Shown: positions 1 through 11,036, numbered from the stretch's first letter. The stretch is 64,000 nucleotides of DNA from Bedellia somnulentella (GCA_963576735.1 CAUYWD010000116.1:20594-84593); one strand, 5' to 3'. Program-made: numbers and translations. Notes: generated by a model not told the origin, from the letters alone.

Positions 1-29
1 TTTTTATTTATTTTATTTTTGGAATTTAG

Positions 30-250
30 AAATATTTACCGGTAAAGACGGCATAAATAGAACTGCAAAGGTGAAAACCTCAACTGGTTTTAAAACACGT
101 CCTTTTCAAAGATTGTACCAGTTAGAACTTTCTTCTTCGAAAGTTGAAGGTCCATCTACTGATCCTATAACTAAAGCATTTTTCCGTAATAAAAAATCTT
201 TGGAACCAACAACGACGAGGTCAGGTAGGGTTGTAAAATACCTTGCAGAT
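30..250 (+). pseudogene. BEL/Pao pol tail (DUF5641 remnant)
   Basis: The plus frame reads EIFTGKDGINRTAKVKTSTG, followed by RPFQRLYQLEL and TRSGRVVKYLADF. BEL/Pao integrases end in a DUF5641 domain of this kind, where a G-x-DG turn and RTAKVKT precede an R-P-x-x-x-L motif. Only the last 70 or so residues remain. Everything upstream of about position 30 is AT-rich and does not continue the domain, so the copy is cut at or near the window edge. It differs from the two BEL copies at 23767-29169 and 31076-39117. The match is by eye and rests on one motif block. Confidence 0.6.
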
Positions 251-697
251 TTTAAATACATATTTTTATTTTATGTATTAGGGTTTTCACCTTTCGTGAC
301 GAGTCAGTCTTATTGTATATAGTCATACAGTTTTTTATTGGAAATATTTTTCCATGAGGATATTCAGTTAACTATTATGAAATAACAATTTCATTTTTAA
401 TTTAGCTAATATTTATATATACTCACGATTTTTTTAAAATATACAAATTGACAGATTTTAGGTTTGTTAACAATGATTTGCTCGTTTGAGTTCATTTTAT
501 TTATAGTTAGATGCGATTTTTCAATTTAGTAAGAAAATAATTCATTTTATAAATTAAAAACGAGGTGTTTTTTTTTGTTTTTTATTTCCAGGTTTGGAGG
601 ATGTAAAAATATGTAGGTATAATTACTACTTTTCCTATTTTATACAAATATTTACAATCATGGTATAAAAAATCAATTAAAACTAAATGTATATATA
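251..697. other. AT-rich stretch without recognised gene
   Basis: After the BEL tail the sequence is AT-rich, with no codon-like open frame. The right part, from roughly 590, probably holds the 3' untranslated region of the non-LTR element whose coding strand ends at 698. I see no clear poly-A or target duplication to fix its end. Confidence 0.4.
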
Positions 698-1795
698 TTA
701 CAAACGAAAAATTTCGTGAAATTCATCGTTGTCGGTGTAGGGTAACGTGCCTAATATGCTAGCAGCATTTCCTCTTTGGATGGCCAAGCTAATGCGTTGG
801 CCGAGGTAGCTGCCAGCTCTGGGATCACCACACACTTCCACAAGGCGAACGGACAGTTCTTTAAAGAACAGCCGCGCCTCGTTGCCCCACGGGCCGAGAG
901 TTTCAACGGCGAAAGGTATGAAATGATAGTCATTTATTAATACTGAGTATTTACGCCGTTTGAAACTCTCGGCGTTGGCAGCAGCAGTACCTGCACGCGC
1001 CGCCGACCCGGATAAATGGCAAGGCGCAAGAGTGTCGACACAGGTTGCATCCCATATCAGCGCCCTGCCATTTCTCCAAGGCAACAAAGTCATACCATCA
1101 GGTCTCTTGCCATCGTCCCGTATTAATCCAGGAGGTTCCAAGGTCGCTGGCACGTGGGCGCTGACAAGAGCCCGACGGATGATATCATTTAAGGCAGCAT
1201 GTCGTGATAGGCGACCTGCACTGCGGGGGCATGAAAGTCCGTGGTGGCCCCATTGGTCAACCTGTACTCCACAACGACAACGATGAATTTCATTGATTTT
1301 GGCACCAACTCTCAAACATACTCCCAAACAAAAAGTCGACCTGTCCAGTAACGTACCAATCGCCTCAGAAGGTAATGCATTCAACCAGTATCCCGACTCA
1401 GGCTCCATAGAGGCCATGAGACGAGCATGCTGTGCAGGATCGGAAGCAGAGTTCAAGAGGTTTAATTGAATCCGCCCGCACAGAATGTCATCCCAAGACC
1501 TCTGAGAAGCCATGTTTGTCGGAACACTCGAATCTGGACCAAGCAATGCAATCCAAGCAGTCTTGGCATCGTCCATTCCACTGATCTCTGTGTCACCTAG
1601 AGAGGGAATGACAATTTTTTTGTATAGATCAATTGTAGAATGTACTGATGACAAGAAAGCTGGTAAAGCCACGTCAGATGGTTTGCGTACGCCCAAACCT
1701 CCAAACCGAACTGGTAGGGTAGCCTGATCCCAGTTATTGTTATCAAATTTACAATTTAGAATTTTGCTTAACGTATCTCGTATAATAATGTCTAA
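698..1795 (-). CDS. RLE LINE polyprotein, endonuclease part
   Basis: This is the C-terminal 365 residues of the same protein. It opens directly after the MITE target duplication with LDIIIRDTLSKIL, then LPVRFGGLGVRKPSD, the usual linker after the RT thumb. A zinc knuckle, CRCGVQVDQWGHHGLSC, is followed by DGKRPDGMTLLPW and ALIWDATCVDT. These fit the PD...(D/E) core of restriction-like endonucleases that nick the target. The start has no ATG because this is an interrupted frame rather than a separate gene. The family assignment is from motif order, not from a search. Confidence 0.8.
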   Translation of the reverse strand, partial: LDIIIRDTLSKILNCKFDNNNWDQATLPVRFGGLGVRKPSDVALPAFLSSVHSTIDLYKKIVIPSLGDTEISGMDDAKTAWIALLGPDSSVPTNMASQRSWDDILCGRIQLNLLNSASDPAQHARLMASMEPESGYWLNALPSEAIGTLLDRSTFCLGVCLRVGAKINEIHRCRCGVQVDQWGHHGLSCPRSAGRLSRHAALNDIIRRALVSAHVPATLEPPGLIRDDGKRPDGMTLLPWRNGRALIWDATCVDTLAPCHLSGSAARAGTAAANAESFKRRKYSVLINDYHFIPFAVETLGPWGNEARLFFKELSVRLVEVCGDPRAGSYLGQRISLAIQRGNAASILGTLPYTDNDEFHEIFRL

Positions 1796-2199
1796 GGGCT
1801 ATAACGCACTAGCGGCCTGCCGCGATGCGGTATGCCGATGCGGTACGCCGCAGTATGTACGGTCAGCCGTAACGGCACTCCGTATTCCGGCTAACCGTAT
1901 GTTCTTGGCTCACTGCGGTCTGCCGCAATCGTCAGTGCTTCTAGAAATATTGAACACGACGACGACGGACTGGCGGGCGGGACGCGGCGTTTGCGACTAC
2001 CGCGCCGAGTGCGTGGTGGGGATGCGGCGCGCCGCATCATTCAACCGGCGCGGCTCGTCGCAGCTCTGGAACAACCGGAGCGGTTGACGGCTGGCCGCAA
2101 ATCTGTGCGTCGTCATCGTGCGGTTTCATGTACTAATCGATGTGCGGCCTACCGCAACGGCACGCCGCATGGCGGCCAACCGCTAGTGCGTTATAGGCC
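1796..2199. mobile_element. Harbinger-like MITE with TAA target duplication
   Basis: The left end GGGCTATAACGCACTAGCGG is mirrored at the right end (reverse complement GGCCTATAACGCACTAGCGG). The imperfect inverted repeat continues for about 65 bp through GCGG-rich blocks. The element is flanked on both sides by TAA (1793-1795 and 2200-2202). A 3-bp TWA duplication and GGSC-type ends are PIF/Harbinger features. It is 404 bp, much more GC-rich than its surroundings, and has no transposase, so it is non-autonomous. It interrupts the endonuclease-type LINE exactly between two codons. Confidence 0.85.
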
Positions 2200-4008
2200 T
2201 AAATCATTTAAAGCCGAAACAAGCCTCGAAGTGTCGCAACATCTTAAAAAATATGTGAATTTGGGGACGAACAAACAATATTTTATAATTGTATAGGCCA
2301 AATGGGGATTAATAGATTGTAAACGCTCCGAATATTGGTTGAAATTTGAAATTTTGTCTTGAATAAAACCTGGTAGAGAATTTTCGTTTAGAGGGGCTCC
2401 AAGGAGACGAAGCGAATCATTATTTAGGACCGTAATGTTTGGTGCTATTTCGTTGAATTTATTTATTATTTCATTTTTTTTTTCATTGGGCAGACAGTTT
2501 TTAATATATAATTCGCATTTATTGAAATTAAAATCAAGGCCAATGGATGAAAAAGATAATTTTAAATTTTGAAAATCGTTTAATACTGTATTCGCTTCAC
2601 CACCTATGGTCCCGTCGTCTAGGTACCATACATTGAATTTAGAGGCGATTGATTCAATGTATGGATGGATAGCTAGGCTGAATATTGCTGGTCCTAAGGG
2701 ATCACCTTGTTGACAGCCGATACAAGATGAAATTAAATTTTCTTTGTATAATAATTTCGAAGGTTTGCTATAACATTGCCAAATATAGTTGAAAATATGC
2801 GGAGCTTTTTTTTTAACTTCAGTCAACAAGGCTGCCCGATCCACTGAGTTGAATGCATTTTTAACATCCACCTTCAAAAGGACTTGGCCCGCCCCATGTG
2901 CGACGTAAGTGCGAGCCGAATGTACTGCAGCTTCACAACCACCGCGAGTGCCAAAACCTAGCTGTTTCGGTTCAAAGTATGTTGCAAGATCCGGTAGAAT
3001 ATACTTGCAACAAATTTTCGACACTACGCGGCGAATTGTGTTGCCGACAGCTATTGGCCGTATACCACCGTCTTTTTTTTTTAAAGCACAAAGGTTTGCG
3101 CCATATAAGATATCCAAAATATCGTCACAGACCCGACCCGACAGCATGAGGTTCACTAAGCGGGTTAACTGAGCAAGTAACGCATCTCTGTGTTCCCCGA
3201 CGGACCCACACAAAAGATCTTTCAGATGTTGCGGTGTAAGACCATCGAGGCCACCAGCAGATCCGTTCCTGAAAGACAGTATCGCCGCCATGATTTCCTG
3301 TGCTGTCGCCTCGGGTGCGACGATAGATTGGTCCGGCGCATCTGGCATGGTCAAGCCTCTGTTTGAAGTAGGATGCTTCGACTGCAGCGATAGCAGCGTT
3401 TCTGGGGTGTCGGGAGCTAAGGTGTCACTAGAAAATATTAATTGTGCAGCACCTCTAATGTCGCCATCCGAAATTTTACTTTTAATTTTACGGTTTATAT
3501 CGAAACTATTTTGTGGTAATTTAGTTATAAAATCTGTGTCTAAAGGAGCTAAGCAGTTATGTTTAATTGTCTGTGTAAGTGATAATTTAGAATTTTTAGG
3601 TGCATGCAGAGTTTTGAAACTAAATAAAAGCAAATTTTTCCAGCTTTCAAAATCATTGTTCTCAACCACCGCTTTTATAGTTCTAGTGAGTGACGATGCA
3701 ACTGATACACGTGCACCACGAGGTATTCTCTTAATTATTGGTACAGATGATTTTAATTTAGACAGTTCTTTCCACAATAATTTTGAGTCGACATGATAAC
3801 TTGCACTAGGTAAGGTGAGGGATGATGCTGGTAAATTTGTTGGAATGATTTGTGGAGTGAGATGACGATTGTGACATTTCGAAATATGGATATTAAGACC
3901 ACGTTTTCCCTTAAAAAACCGTGGTTGAGAACAATGAGGACATTTTTCCGATTGTGAGGACACCAAAGCTCCTGTTTGAGAAATGGCACTTAAACCATTT
4001 AGAAGCAT
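2200..4008 (-). CDS. RLE LINE polyprotein, zinc finger and RT part
   Basis: This is the N-terminal 602 residues of the retroelement protein. Residues 23-48 form a C-x2-C...H-x3-C/H finger (CPHCSQPRFF through HISKCHNRH) thought to bind target DNA. The RT domain spans about 235-500: GSAGGLDGLTPQHLKDLL, then LKVDVKNAFNSVD with the first catalytic Asp, GCQQGDPLGPAIFSLAI, and WYLDDGTIGG as the catalytic box. RT copies element RNA onto nicked target DNA. The frame then runs into the MITE, which supplies a false stop after SALNDL. On the other side of the MITE the same frame resumes at 1795. Confidence 0.85.
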
Positions 4009-4080
4009 TTAAAAGCATGCTAAAAAAAACACCTAAAAAACATATCATAAAAAATTAGAAGCACTTATAAAATTTTCTTC

Positions 4081-4327
4081 TTATTGTTTTGATTTTTCGT
4101 TGTTTCCTTGGTCATGAATAACTGTTTCTATAGATACGTCAAATTTTTGTTGATGTTCTCTTGGTGATTTTCCTCGGTAACTATGGATAAAGGCGACAAC
4201 TGCGCAACTCTGAATTGTGAAATTGTCAAAATATTTGAAATTTATTTCTGTGGATTTCTTTCCCTCAGCTTGGTCAATTATGGCAAACCAAATGTTTGAA
4301 TGAACCGCACACTCTTCAACAAATAAA
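4081..4327 (-). CDS. Unrecognised open frame, possible last exon
   Basis: A clean 80-codon minus-strand frame without a starting Met ends with TAA at 4081. It begins YLFVEECAVHSNIWFAIID and includes CAVVAFIHSYRGKSPREH near its middle. An AG (GTTGAAG|AG) at the upstream side could serve as a splice acceptor, so it could be a terminal exon of a host gene or of a decayed element. Composition is protein-like, with mixed charge and no low-complexity runs. I do not recognise the family. It points away from the THAP gene at 4896, leaving about 570 bp between them. Confidence 0.3.
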
Positions 4328-4895
4328 TATCAGTGGCATATTATAATTTTGGCTTGTATAAATATTTTTAAATATATATATTTTATTGAGCACGATGTGT
4401 TCGTGTCAAAGTCAAAGTCAAAGTCCAAAAATTATTTATAAATGTTAATATTATTTTAGGTACGTTTGTACATATCAAATTGTCTTATCCTCTATGTTTT
4501 GTATATATCTATATTAATCTGTGTTTTTATTAGTTCTGAAAAATACAAGGATACTCTACACTAGGGATCGGCCCTGTGGTACTATATCTTTATAACGTTA
4601 TGCAAATAATAATCATATCGCAACAGAAATATTCCATATGCCGTTTTCTCTTTCTAACCTTCCGAGCTTAACCTTTTGAAAAAGAGAGCAATACATGTTT
4701 CCTTCTTGTTGTTTATGGCAAAATTTCGTCAAGACGTTTCGATTATGATAGCGCGTACCTAGATCGGCCAACTTAATTGCCATTTGATCTGTCAAGTTGC
4801 TTTGTAAACAAAAGTGTTGATTGCGTTTATTGTGTTTTGGACATTGATTTATCAAGTTTTAGACCAAAAAATTGCACAGGCAATATAAGTGCACA
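4328..4895. other. Intergenic stretch with GTCAAA microrepeat
   Basis: There is no convincing gene. Positions 4405-4424 carry a short GTCAAA run resembling the 3' tails of CR1-like LINEs in Lepidoptera, which would suggest a minus-strand LINE tail ending here. The last 250 bp, directly before the THAP start, is the likely promoter and 5' UTR. An 80-codon frame on the minus strand (4613-4855) shows no recognisable domain. Confidence 0.35.
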
Positions 4896-5445
4896 ATGCC
4901 TTGTTGCTCTATTAAAGATTGTGGCGCCCGTAATAGCGAAAATCAGCCTCAATTAACTTTGCACAAGTAAGTAATTATTTTCTTTCTTTTCACTTCGGTC
5001 AAGTGTATTTTTTGGTGTATTTCATGCTTCCTCGATGTGATCAGAGGAAACTTCATGATCATTGTAATATTTTCGCCATAAAAGGCTTAGTTTTCATTAT
5101 TTCTTCCAAAATTATTTCCTCTCATTGTTTACCTAGTGATGTGAAACACTGATCATTTAGTATTATCGATGTTTAAGTACTATCAGATTCGGTTTAAGTT
5201 GGTTGGTAGGTTAACCTATCAAAAATCTAAATGCCTCCCAAAATGAAGGTAACATTATTTTTATAGTTTACACTTGTCTTCACATTTGTTACTTTGAGGA
5301 TTGATTACTAACATTAAATAATTTCAGGTTCCCTACAAGTGAAGCACGGAGAAGAAAGTGGCTTGATGGTATTGGCTTTGAAAACATCACCCATCGGCAT
5401 AAAAATTGGCATTGCATTTTAAAAAAATGGTATGGTTTATCATAA
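4896..5445 (+). CDS. Two-exon THAP-domain gene or relic
   Basis: Exon 1 (4896-4966) encodes MPCCSIKDCGARNSEN and ends in CACAA|GTAAGT. Exon 2 starts after TTTCAG at 5328 and runs to TAA at 5445. The join is in phase and yields LHKFPTSEARRRKW, the THAP core FHxFPxxxxxRxxW. THAP domains are C2CH zinc fingers that bind DNA; they occur in nuclear regulators and in P-element transposases. The first Cys pair is present (CCSIKDC). The second C-x2-H is damaged: the frame reads WHCILKKW and stops after 62 residues, so the finger may be non-functional or a further exon may be missed. A 361-bp intron with strong consensus sites argues for descent from a real gene. Confidence 0.6.
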
Positions 5446-5639
5446 AAAAATCACGAATGAAAAGGTTTCATTCAGAACGTGTTATAACAAATTGACGTTA
5501 TTTAAAAATGAATAAATGTGACATTTTTAATTTAAATACGTTGTTTTTTTTAGTATTTAAATGTACGATCTTGCAATATAAGTCAAGCACTCATCAATAT
5601 TTTGTTGTACGTGTACGACAACTGTGTAGTGTCGGCTTA

Positions 5640-5875
5640 GAATAGCACTACCCCATTTCTTCCGGTGGGTGTACGTAAGAGGCGACTAACTGACTTTTAA
5701 CGGCGTTTTAAGGGAATTTTGGGCGATGCGGTTGGACATCCATCACCAACAACCTTTATTTTACCAACTTCTCCCCACTCAACTTCCCAAAGGTAGCTGA
5801 TAAAATTTGTCATTCCTTAGCTCTGGCTACCCCATCTAGGGATTTATAGCCGTAAGTAAGTATATGTAATGTGTA
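5640..5875 (+). repeat. Interspersed repeat family A, copy 1
   Basis: It carries GGTGGGTGTACGTAAGAGGC, then GGGCGATGCGGTTGGACATC and CCATCACCAACAACCTTTA, and ends in CTACCCCATCTAGGGATTTA plus TAGCCGTAAGTA. Related blocks recur at 6415-6590, 6785-6835 (minus), inside 7065-7692 (minus) and at 58630-58795. No coding capacity. This looks like a SINE or short LINE tail that some Helitrons have also captured. Confidence 0.7.
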
Positions 5876-6414
5876 CGACAACCGATTTAAAGTCGTCCTT
5901 GAGCATATGACACCCATGATTAATATCACTGAACCACTGATCGATGCACTGCTTTTAACTTACCCCACGCCGAAAATCGTAATAATTTATCGCTCGAAAA
6001 TGCTCATGAGTTAAATCCATGGTGATGTGTGATCCATGGTGGTGAAACGAATGTTTAAAACTGGTCTTAAAATATCTAGATCTAATTAAAAAGCATTTGC
6101 CCACTGTTGAAATAAATTATTTCTACATAAACATGTTGGCAAATTTATCGATATTTTTCTATTCTGATTCTTGCATATACAACTGAACATACAAACCGAC
6201 AGACAGACAGACAGACAGACAAAAGTTTTACTGATTGCATTTTTGGCATCAGTATCGATCCCTAATCACCACCTGATAGTTATTTTGAAAATATATTGCA
6301 TGTTCAGAATTGACCTCTCTACAGATTTATTATAAGTATAGATTAACTGATAAACTCCATCACCGTCATAAATATATAAATTTCATCTTCTACGTCCATT
6401 CATTCTTCAAAAAA
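5876..6414. other. Gene-free stretch with ACAG microsatellite
   Basis: AT-rich with no open frame of note. A perfect ACAG run lies at about 6198-6222. Nothing else is supportable. Confidence 0.5.
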
Positions 6415-6590
6415 CGGTATTGGGGCTTTTAAGGGATTTTCGGGCGATGTGGTTGGAGACCCATCACCAACAACCTTTATTTCACTATCTTTTCCCGACG
6501 CAACTGCAAAAGTGGCTGAGGAACTTCAAGTTCCTTAGCTCTGGCTACCCCTTCTAGGGATTTATAGCCGTGAGTATATGTATGTATGTA
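6415..6590 (+). repeat. Interspersed repeat family A, copy 2
   Basis: It repeats the 3' two thirds of copy 1: GGGCGATGTGGTTGGAGACC, CCATCACCAACAACCTTTAT, GGCTACCCCTTCTAGGGATT, TAGCCGTGAGTATATG. It ends in TATG-rich DNA. No gene. Confidence 0.7.
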
Positions 6591-7064
6591 TTTAATTGTT
6601 TGTCAATACTATGGCTACTAGATATATACCATTTAGTGGCGTAGCTGTATACCGATTGGTTTAAACTAAACTAACGGATGACCCAGGTTCGAATGCCGGG
6701 TTATTAAAGTCTTTATGAGACTTTTTTGCTTTTGTGTTAGGTTAGAATAATAGGATGCACTAATCCTTCTTTTTCAGATTCAACATAACATAACATATAC
6801 TCACGGCTATAATTCCCTAGAAGGGGTAGCCGAAAGATTCAACTATGCGAATATGTATGAATAAAGATAATTGAAAGTATATTGTATGAATTTTGCGTAT
6901 TCATTTGGTAGATTTGAGAATATGTTTATAGCTTTTGTTTATTTAACTATTTTTAACTAATGTTCTCATAGATATATTATGTTTTACTTACGCATAAATT
7001 AATATTCTGTTTAAGCCTCAGAATGCATAGTTTGTAAATAATAGTAAATATCTCAATGTTAATT
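6591..7064. other. Gene-free stretch with family A fragment
   Basis: AT-rich and non-coding. Positions 6785-6835 hold the terminal block of family A on the minus strand (ACTCACGGCTATAATTCCCT and AGAAGGGGTAGCC). Confidence 0.5.
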
Positions 7065-7692
7065 CAGTAACGTCATCTGTTGACCGATAATTGCAATCTC
7101 TCACACACCACCAACAGTCAGTGTAGGGGGGCAGCACCGGGTCACCAAACTGCTATCCATACTTACTCAAGATATTTTCATTTTTGAACATAGAAACTTG
7201 GTTACAAAATGGTTTGTTTCAAGTTTCTTATGAACAACTAAAAAGGTTTTTTGGAACTCATCCCCTAAGAGATTGAAATATATTATACAGATTTTTTGAT
7301 CTATAAATACAATGTATCTAGAAATTTGAATCTTGATGCGATTGACTGATATAACAACTACAAAAAGGAATGTATGAAATTCATCCATCAATCAAACATG
7401 AGAATATACTAACGGCTATAAATCCCAAAAAAGGGTAGCCACAGCAGAGCTCCAGAGATAGTAATTCTTTATCCACTTTTGGAAGTTGAATGGGGTCCGT
7501 CCAACCGTCCAATGCATCGCCCAATAATCACTGAAAAAGTCTCAATGTTCTTTATATCTATTACAACGCCAACGGGAATATAAATACAAAAAAACAGAAG
7601 TTAGTGTAGTTAGATAGTGTTTTGGTATATTGGATGTAAACTGGATGCAAAAAATGTAGTTCACGCGGACGTAGTCGCGGGCAAAAAGCTAG
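7065..7692 (+). mobile_element. Truncated Helitron copy (3' part)
   Basis: The right end reads CACGCGGACGTAGTCGCGGG then CAAAAAGCTAG, followed by T: a GC hairpin and CTAG terminus, as in Lep1-type Helitrons. The interior matches the reverse complement of the left half of the compact copy at 58491-59628 in the same order: a GTCAGTGTAGGGGG block, a GAACATAGAAAC block, family A in reverse, then the 3' hairpin. No TCCATACTAA 5' end is present, so this copy is 5'-truncated or rearranged. It ends right beside a gypsy LTR remnant. Confidence 0.65.
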
Positions 7693-7849
7693 TACTAAAT
7701 GTAAGTAAATATATTTGTGTGTATGAATTTAATTTTTACGTGTGTTGTATTAATAGTATAAATAAATAATACTAAGTAGACATAAATTAAATAAGATAGT
7801 GTGGGATGTAAATAAATAAATATGATTATTTATGCGTACACACCACATC
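7693..7849 (-). repeat. Partial LTR of gypsy element 1
   Basis: On the minus strand a purine tract (TGGGGGGGAG) at about 7850-7860 is followed by TGATGTGGTGTGTACGC, the expected start of a 3' LTR after the pol stop at 7870. About 157 bp remain before the Helitron 3' end. The matching 5' LTR was not found. Confidence 0.5.
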
Positions 7850-7869
7850 ACTCCCCCCCAAAGACCTGG

Positions 7870-10800
7870 TTAGGGTCGATAAAAATCGGGAAAGTGGACT
7901 ACACGGCCCGAGCGTGTCCTTATGACGTCATCCTGAGCTTGGGGAATAAGGACTACAGGGGGTGGATCTGGAGAGGGTTCTGAATAGGAAGTATGAGGGG
8001 TAATGGGAGCGGGGGTTGAGGGAGGTAAAGGAGACTGGTCTAACAGTGTATAGGCTGGTTTAAGGCGGTCCATGGACACTGTCACGGTTTTACCCTTTAC
8101 TAAAATTTTAAAATATTTGTCATTACGTTCTAACACTTCGTCCGGACCAGTATATGGTGGTTGTAATGAAGTACGAACCGTGTCATCTCTTAAAAATACG
8201 TGGCTAGACGTTAAAAGATTTTTGTGGACGAATATTTTGTTTTTAGAGTGACGAGCTGCGGGTGAGGGACGTAATTTAGCTGTAGTTAGATGTAACCGGG
8301 AAGTGAAATCTGATATGTCAGTAGATTGTGTGACCGTGGTGGGCTGGAAAAATTCACCAGGCAACCGTAACGGTTCACCATAAACCAACTCAGCTGATGA
8401 CGTTTTTAGGTCCTCTTTGTATGCACTCCTAATGCCTAGTAGGACAAGGGGCAAGGTTTCTACCCAGTTGCCGTCAGCGTGACACATGATGGCCGCTTTC
8501 AACTGGCGATGGAATCGTTCCACTAGGCCGTTGCAGGCTGGGTGATACGCGGTGGTTCTACGATGCTTGAATCCGACCACTTTTCCAAGGTATTGGAAAA
8601 GGGAGGATTCAAACTGTCGTTCGCGATTAGTGACAATATCACTAGGACATCCAAATCTGGATATCCACGATATTAATGCCTTCCCAACCGTTTCTGCAGT
8701 CATATCAGCCATTGGCGTGACTTCGGGTCAGCGCGTGAAACGATCCACGGCAGTAAGGCAGTAACGAAAGCCTTGTGAAATAGGAAGAGGGCCAACAATG
8801 TCCACGTGAATGAAAGCAAATCGCACACGGGGTAGGTCGAAAGTGCCTAATGGTGAAGACACGTGGCGATGTACTTTGGCACGCTGACAGGCTAAGCACT
8901 GCTGTGTCCACGCCCTACAATCTTTGCGCACACCGGGCCAAACGAAACGCTCAGCAACCAGTTGGGCTGTGGCGTTTGCGCCTGGGTGACTGAGACTGTG
9001 GAGGCTTTCAAAAACACCCTTCCTAAGGGGCTTATTGACGAAAGGTCTAGGTGAGTCAGTACTGACGTCACAGTAAATTTCGGAGTCTGATCCGGGGACT
9101 ATCAACTTAAGGCGGAGTGATGATTCACCACCAAGAAGTTGAGATAGCTCCAGATCAGAGCTCTGAGACGAAGCTAAAACATTTAAATCTAATGGGGCCT
9201 GTAATTCCTCAATGCGTGACAACGGGTCGGCTACAACATTGTCTTTACCAGATATGTGTCTAATATCTGTGGTAAATTGCGATATGTAGTCGAGGTGTCG
9301 GTACTGGCGAGGCGAACAGTTAATTTTTCTTTCGCTGAAAGCAAAACTGATCGGCTTGTGGTCTGTGTAAATAATGAAGTGCCTGGCCTCTAACATGTGT
9401 CGGAAGTATTTGATACCTTCATAGATAGCCAGGAGTTCGCGGTCGTACGGAGAATACTTTTGTTGAGCAGGGCTCAACTTCCGCGAAAAGAAAGCTAGTG
9501 GTTGCCATTCGCTATCTTTATATTGCTGCAATACTGCTCCCATTGCCAAATCTGATGCATCTGTTACCAGAGCAAGTTTGGCTTCACAATCTGGGTGGGC
9601 AAGTAATGTAGCACTAGCGGGGCTCTCTTTGCATTTAATAAAAGCTATTAATGCATCACCGGAGATGTCAACCGGTTAAGATGCTTTAACGCAACCATTG
9701 AGCAAAGCGTTCAAGGGAGCTTGGATTGAAGCGGACTGAGGTATGAAGCGCCTATAAAAATTAATCATACCTAAAAATCGCCTGAGTTGCCTTACTGTTT
9801 GAGGTGTAGGGTAGTCATTAATGGCCGCCACCTTTGACTCTAAGGGCTTGGTGCCTGACGCAGAGATACGGTAGCCAAGAAATATTACCTCTGGTACGCC
9901 AAACTCACATTTTGCGGTGTTCACAACAACGCCGTAGTTCTGCATTCTTGTGAACAGCTGGTGCAGGTGGTCTTTGTGATCCTCATTGTCCTTGGAGAAC
10001 ACCAAGAAATCGTCTAAAAACGCATAGCAAAAGTCTAGGCCTCTGGTCATTTCATCTACAAACCTTTGGAATGTTTGACCTGCATTTCTCAAACCGAAGG
10101 TCATGTACGGAAATTCGAACAGTCCAAAGGGTGCAGTGATCGCTGTTTTGTGAATATCGGCCTCAAAAACGGGAATTTGGTTGTATGCCTTCAAAAGGTC
10201 GATTTTAGAAAAAACAGTGCAACCAGCAATGCTGTGGGCGAAATCGTGAATGTGCCTAATAGGATAACTGTCGGGGATAGTCCTTGCATTAAGCAAACGA
10301 TAATCGCCACAGGGTCTACAACCGTTATCCTTCTTTGGGGCCAAATGTAAGGGAGAAGCCCAAGGACTCTCAGAAGGACGCGCTGTACCGTTGCTGAGCA
10401 TAAGCTCAAACTCTTGCCTTGCAATTTTGAGTTTATGTGGAGCTAGTCTTCGTGGTGTGCACGAGATAGGAGGTCCAGATGTAGTTCTAATGTGGTGAAC
10501 TGTGTTGTGTTTTGTGATGTTGGGGGTGCCGGCAGGTCGTGTAATATCAGGAAACTTTTCCAGAATGCTGTGGTAAATGCTATCGCCAGACGTAACCTTC
10601 ACAGAAAATATGCCATATAAGCAACTGAAGACGGCGTAGTTGTATTGTCTACAAGGCGTTGGTTGCGACAATCAACCATTAAATTGTAGAAGCTAAGAAA
10701 ATCTACGCCTATTATGGGTTTAGTTACATTGGCTACAATAAATCGCCAAGCAAAACTACGCCTTAAACCTGAATTTAAACTTAGCTGCACAAAACCGAAA

Positions 10801-10985
10801 GTCTCAATGGTCGTTCCGTTGGCTGCGCTGAGTTGAAAGTTTGTCCTGGCTCGACGCTCCCCAAGTGCAGAACGAGGGTAGACGCAGAGGTCACTGCCAG
10901 TGTCCACTAGAAACTGGGTACTCGTACTGCGGTCGGTGACGAAGAGGCGACCTGAAGAGGCACAGCAGTCATCTGTCGCCATTAA
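7870..10985 (-). pseudogene. pol: Ty3/gypsy pol, gag-less and mutated (element 1)
   Basis: One minus-strand frame covers RT, RNase H and integrase and is broken by stops near 9676 and 8728 (the latter changes Trp to stop between FTR and PEV). Protease (10599-10982) lies in another frame and contains FLVDTGSD. RT shows FSKIDLLKAYNQI and YAFLDDFLVFS. RNase H shows YTDHKPISFAF. Integrase has H-x-H and CLACQRAK zinc residues, HVDIVGPLP with the first Asp, and NGLVERFHRQ with the Glu. The second Asp is changed to Asn (VTNRERQF in place of TDRGRQF). The tail TRSGRVVHFPDFYRP precedes the PPT. There is no gag; the 5' side meets R1 LINE sequence near 11037. Confidence 0.85.
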
Positions 10986-11036
10986 CGACTGCTGGTGGAG
11001 TTTTGCCGCCTTGGAGAAGTTGTGTCTTTAAACAGC

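Larger units (their letters stand above)
698..4008 (-). mobile_element. RLE-type non-LTR retrotransposon, split by a MITE
   Basis: A single minus-strand frame runs from ATG at 4008 to the stop at 698 if the 404-bp insertion (1796-2199) and one copy of its TAA duplication are ignored; the total is 967 codons plus stop. An in-frame TAA lies directly before the ATG, so this start is the first possible. Domain order is an N-terminal zinc finger, reverse transcriptase, a CCHC-like finger and a restriction-like endonuclease. That architecture defines the early-branching R2/NeSL/HERO-type LINEs. No other stop or frameshift was found, so the element was probably intact when the MITE landed. The clade is not assigned and no 28S rDNA flank is visible. 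Confidence 0.8.

Noticed and set aside
960..1286. Plus-strand open frame of 108 codons
   Set aside because: It is the reverse of the endonuclease-coding strand at 698-1795 and has no motif of its own.
3290..3796. Plus-strand frame of 168 codons
   Set aside because: Antisense of the RT-coding LINE frame, with no domain and no splice context.
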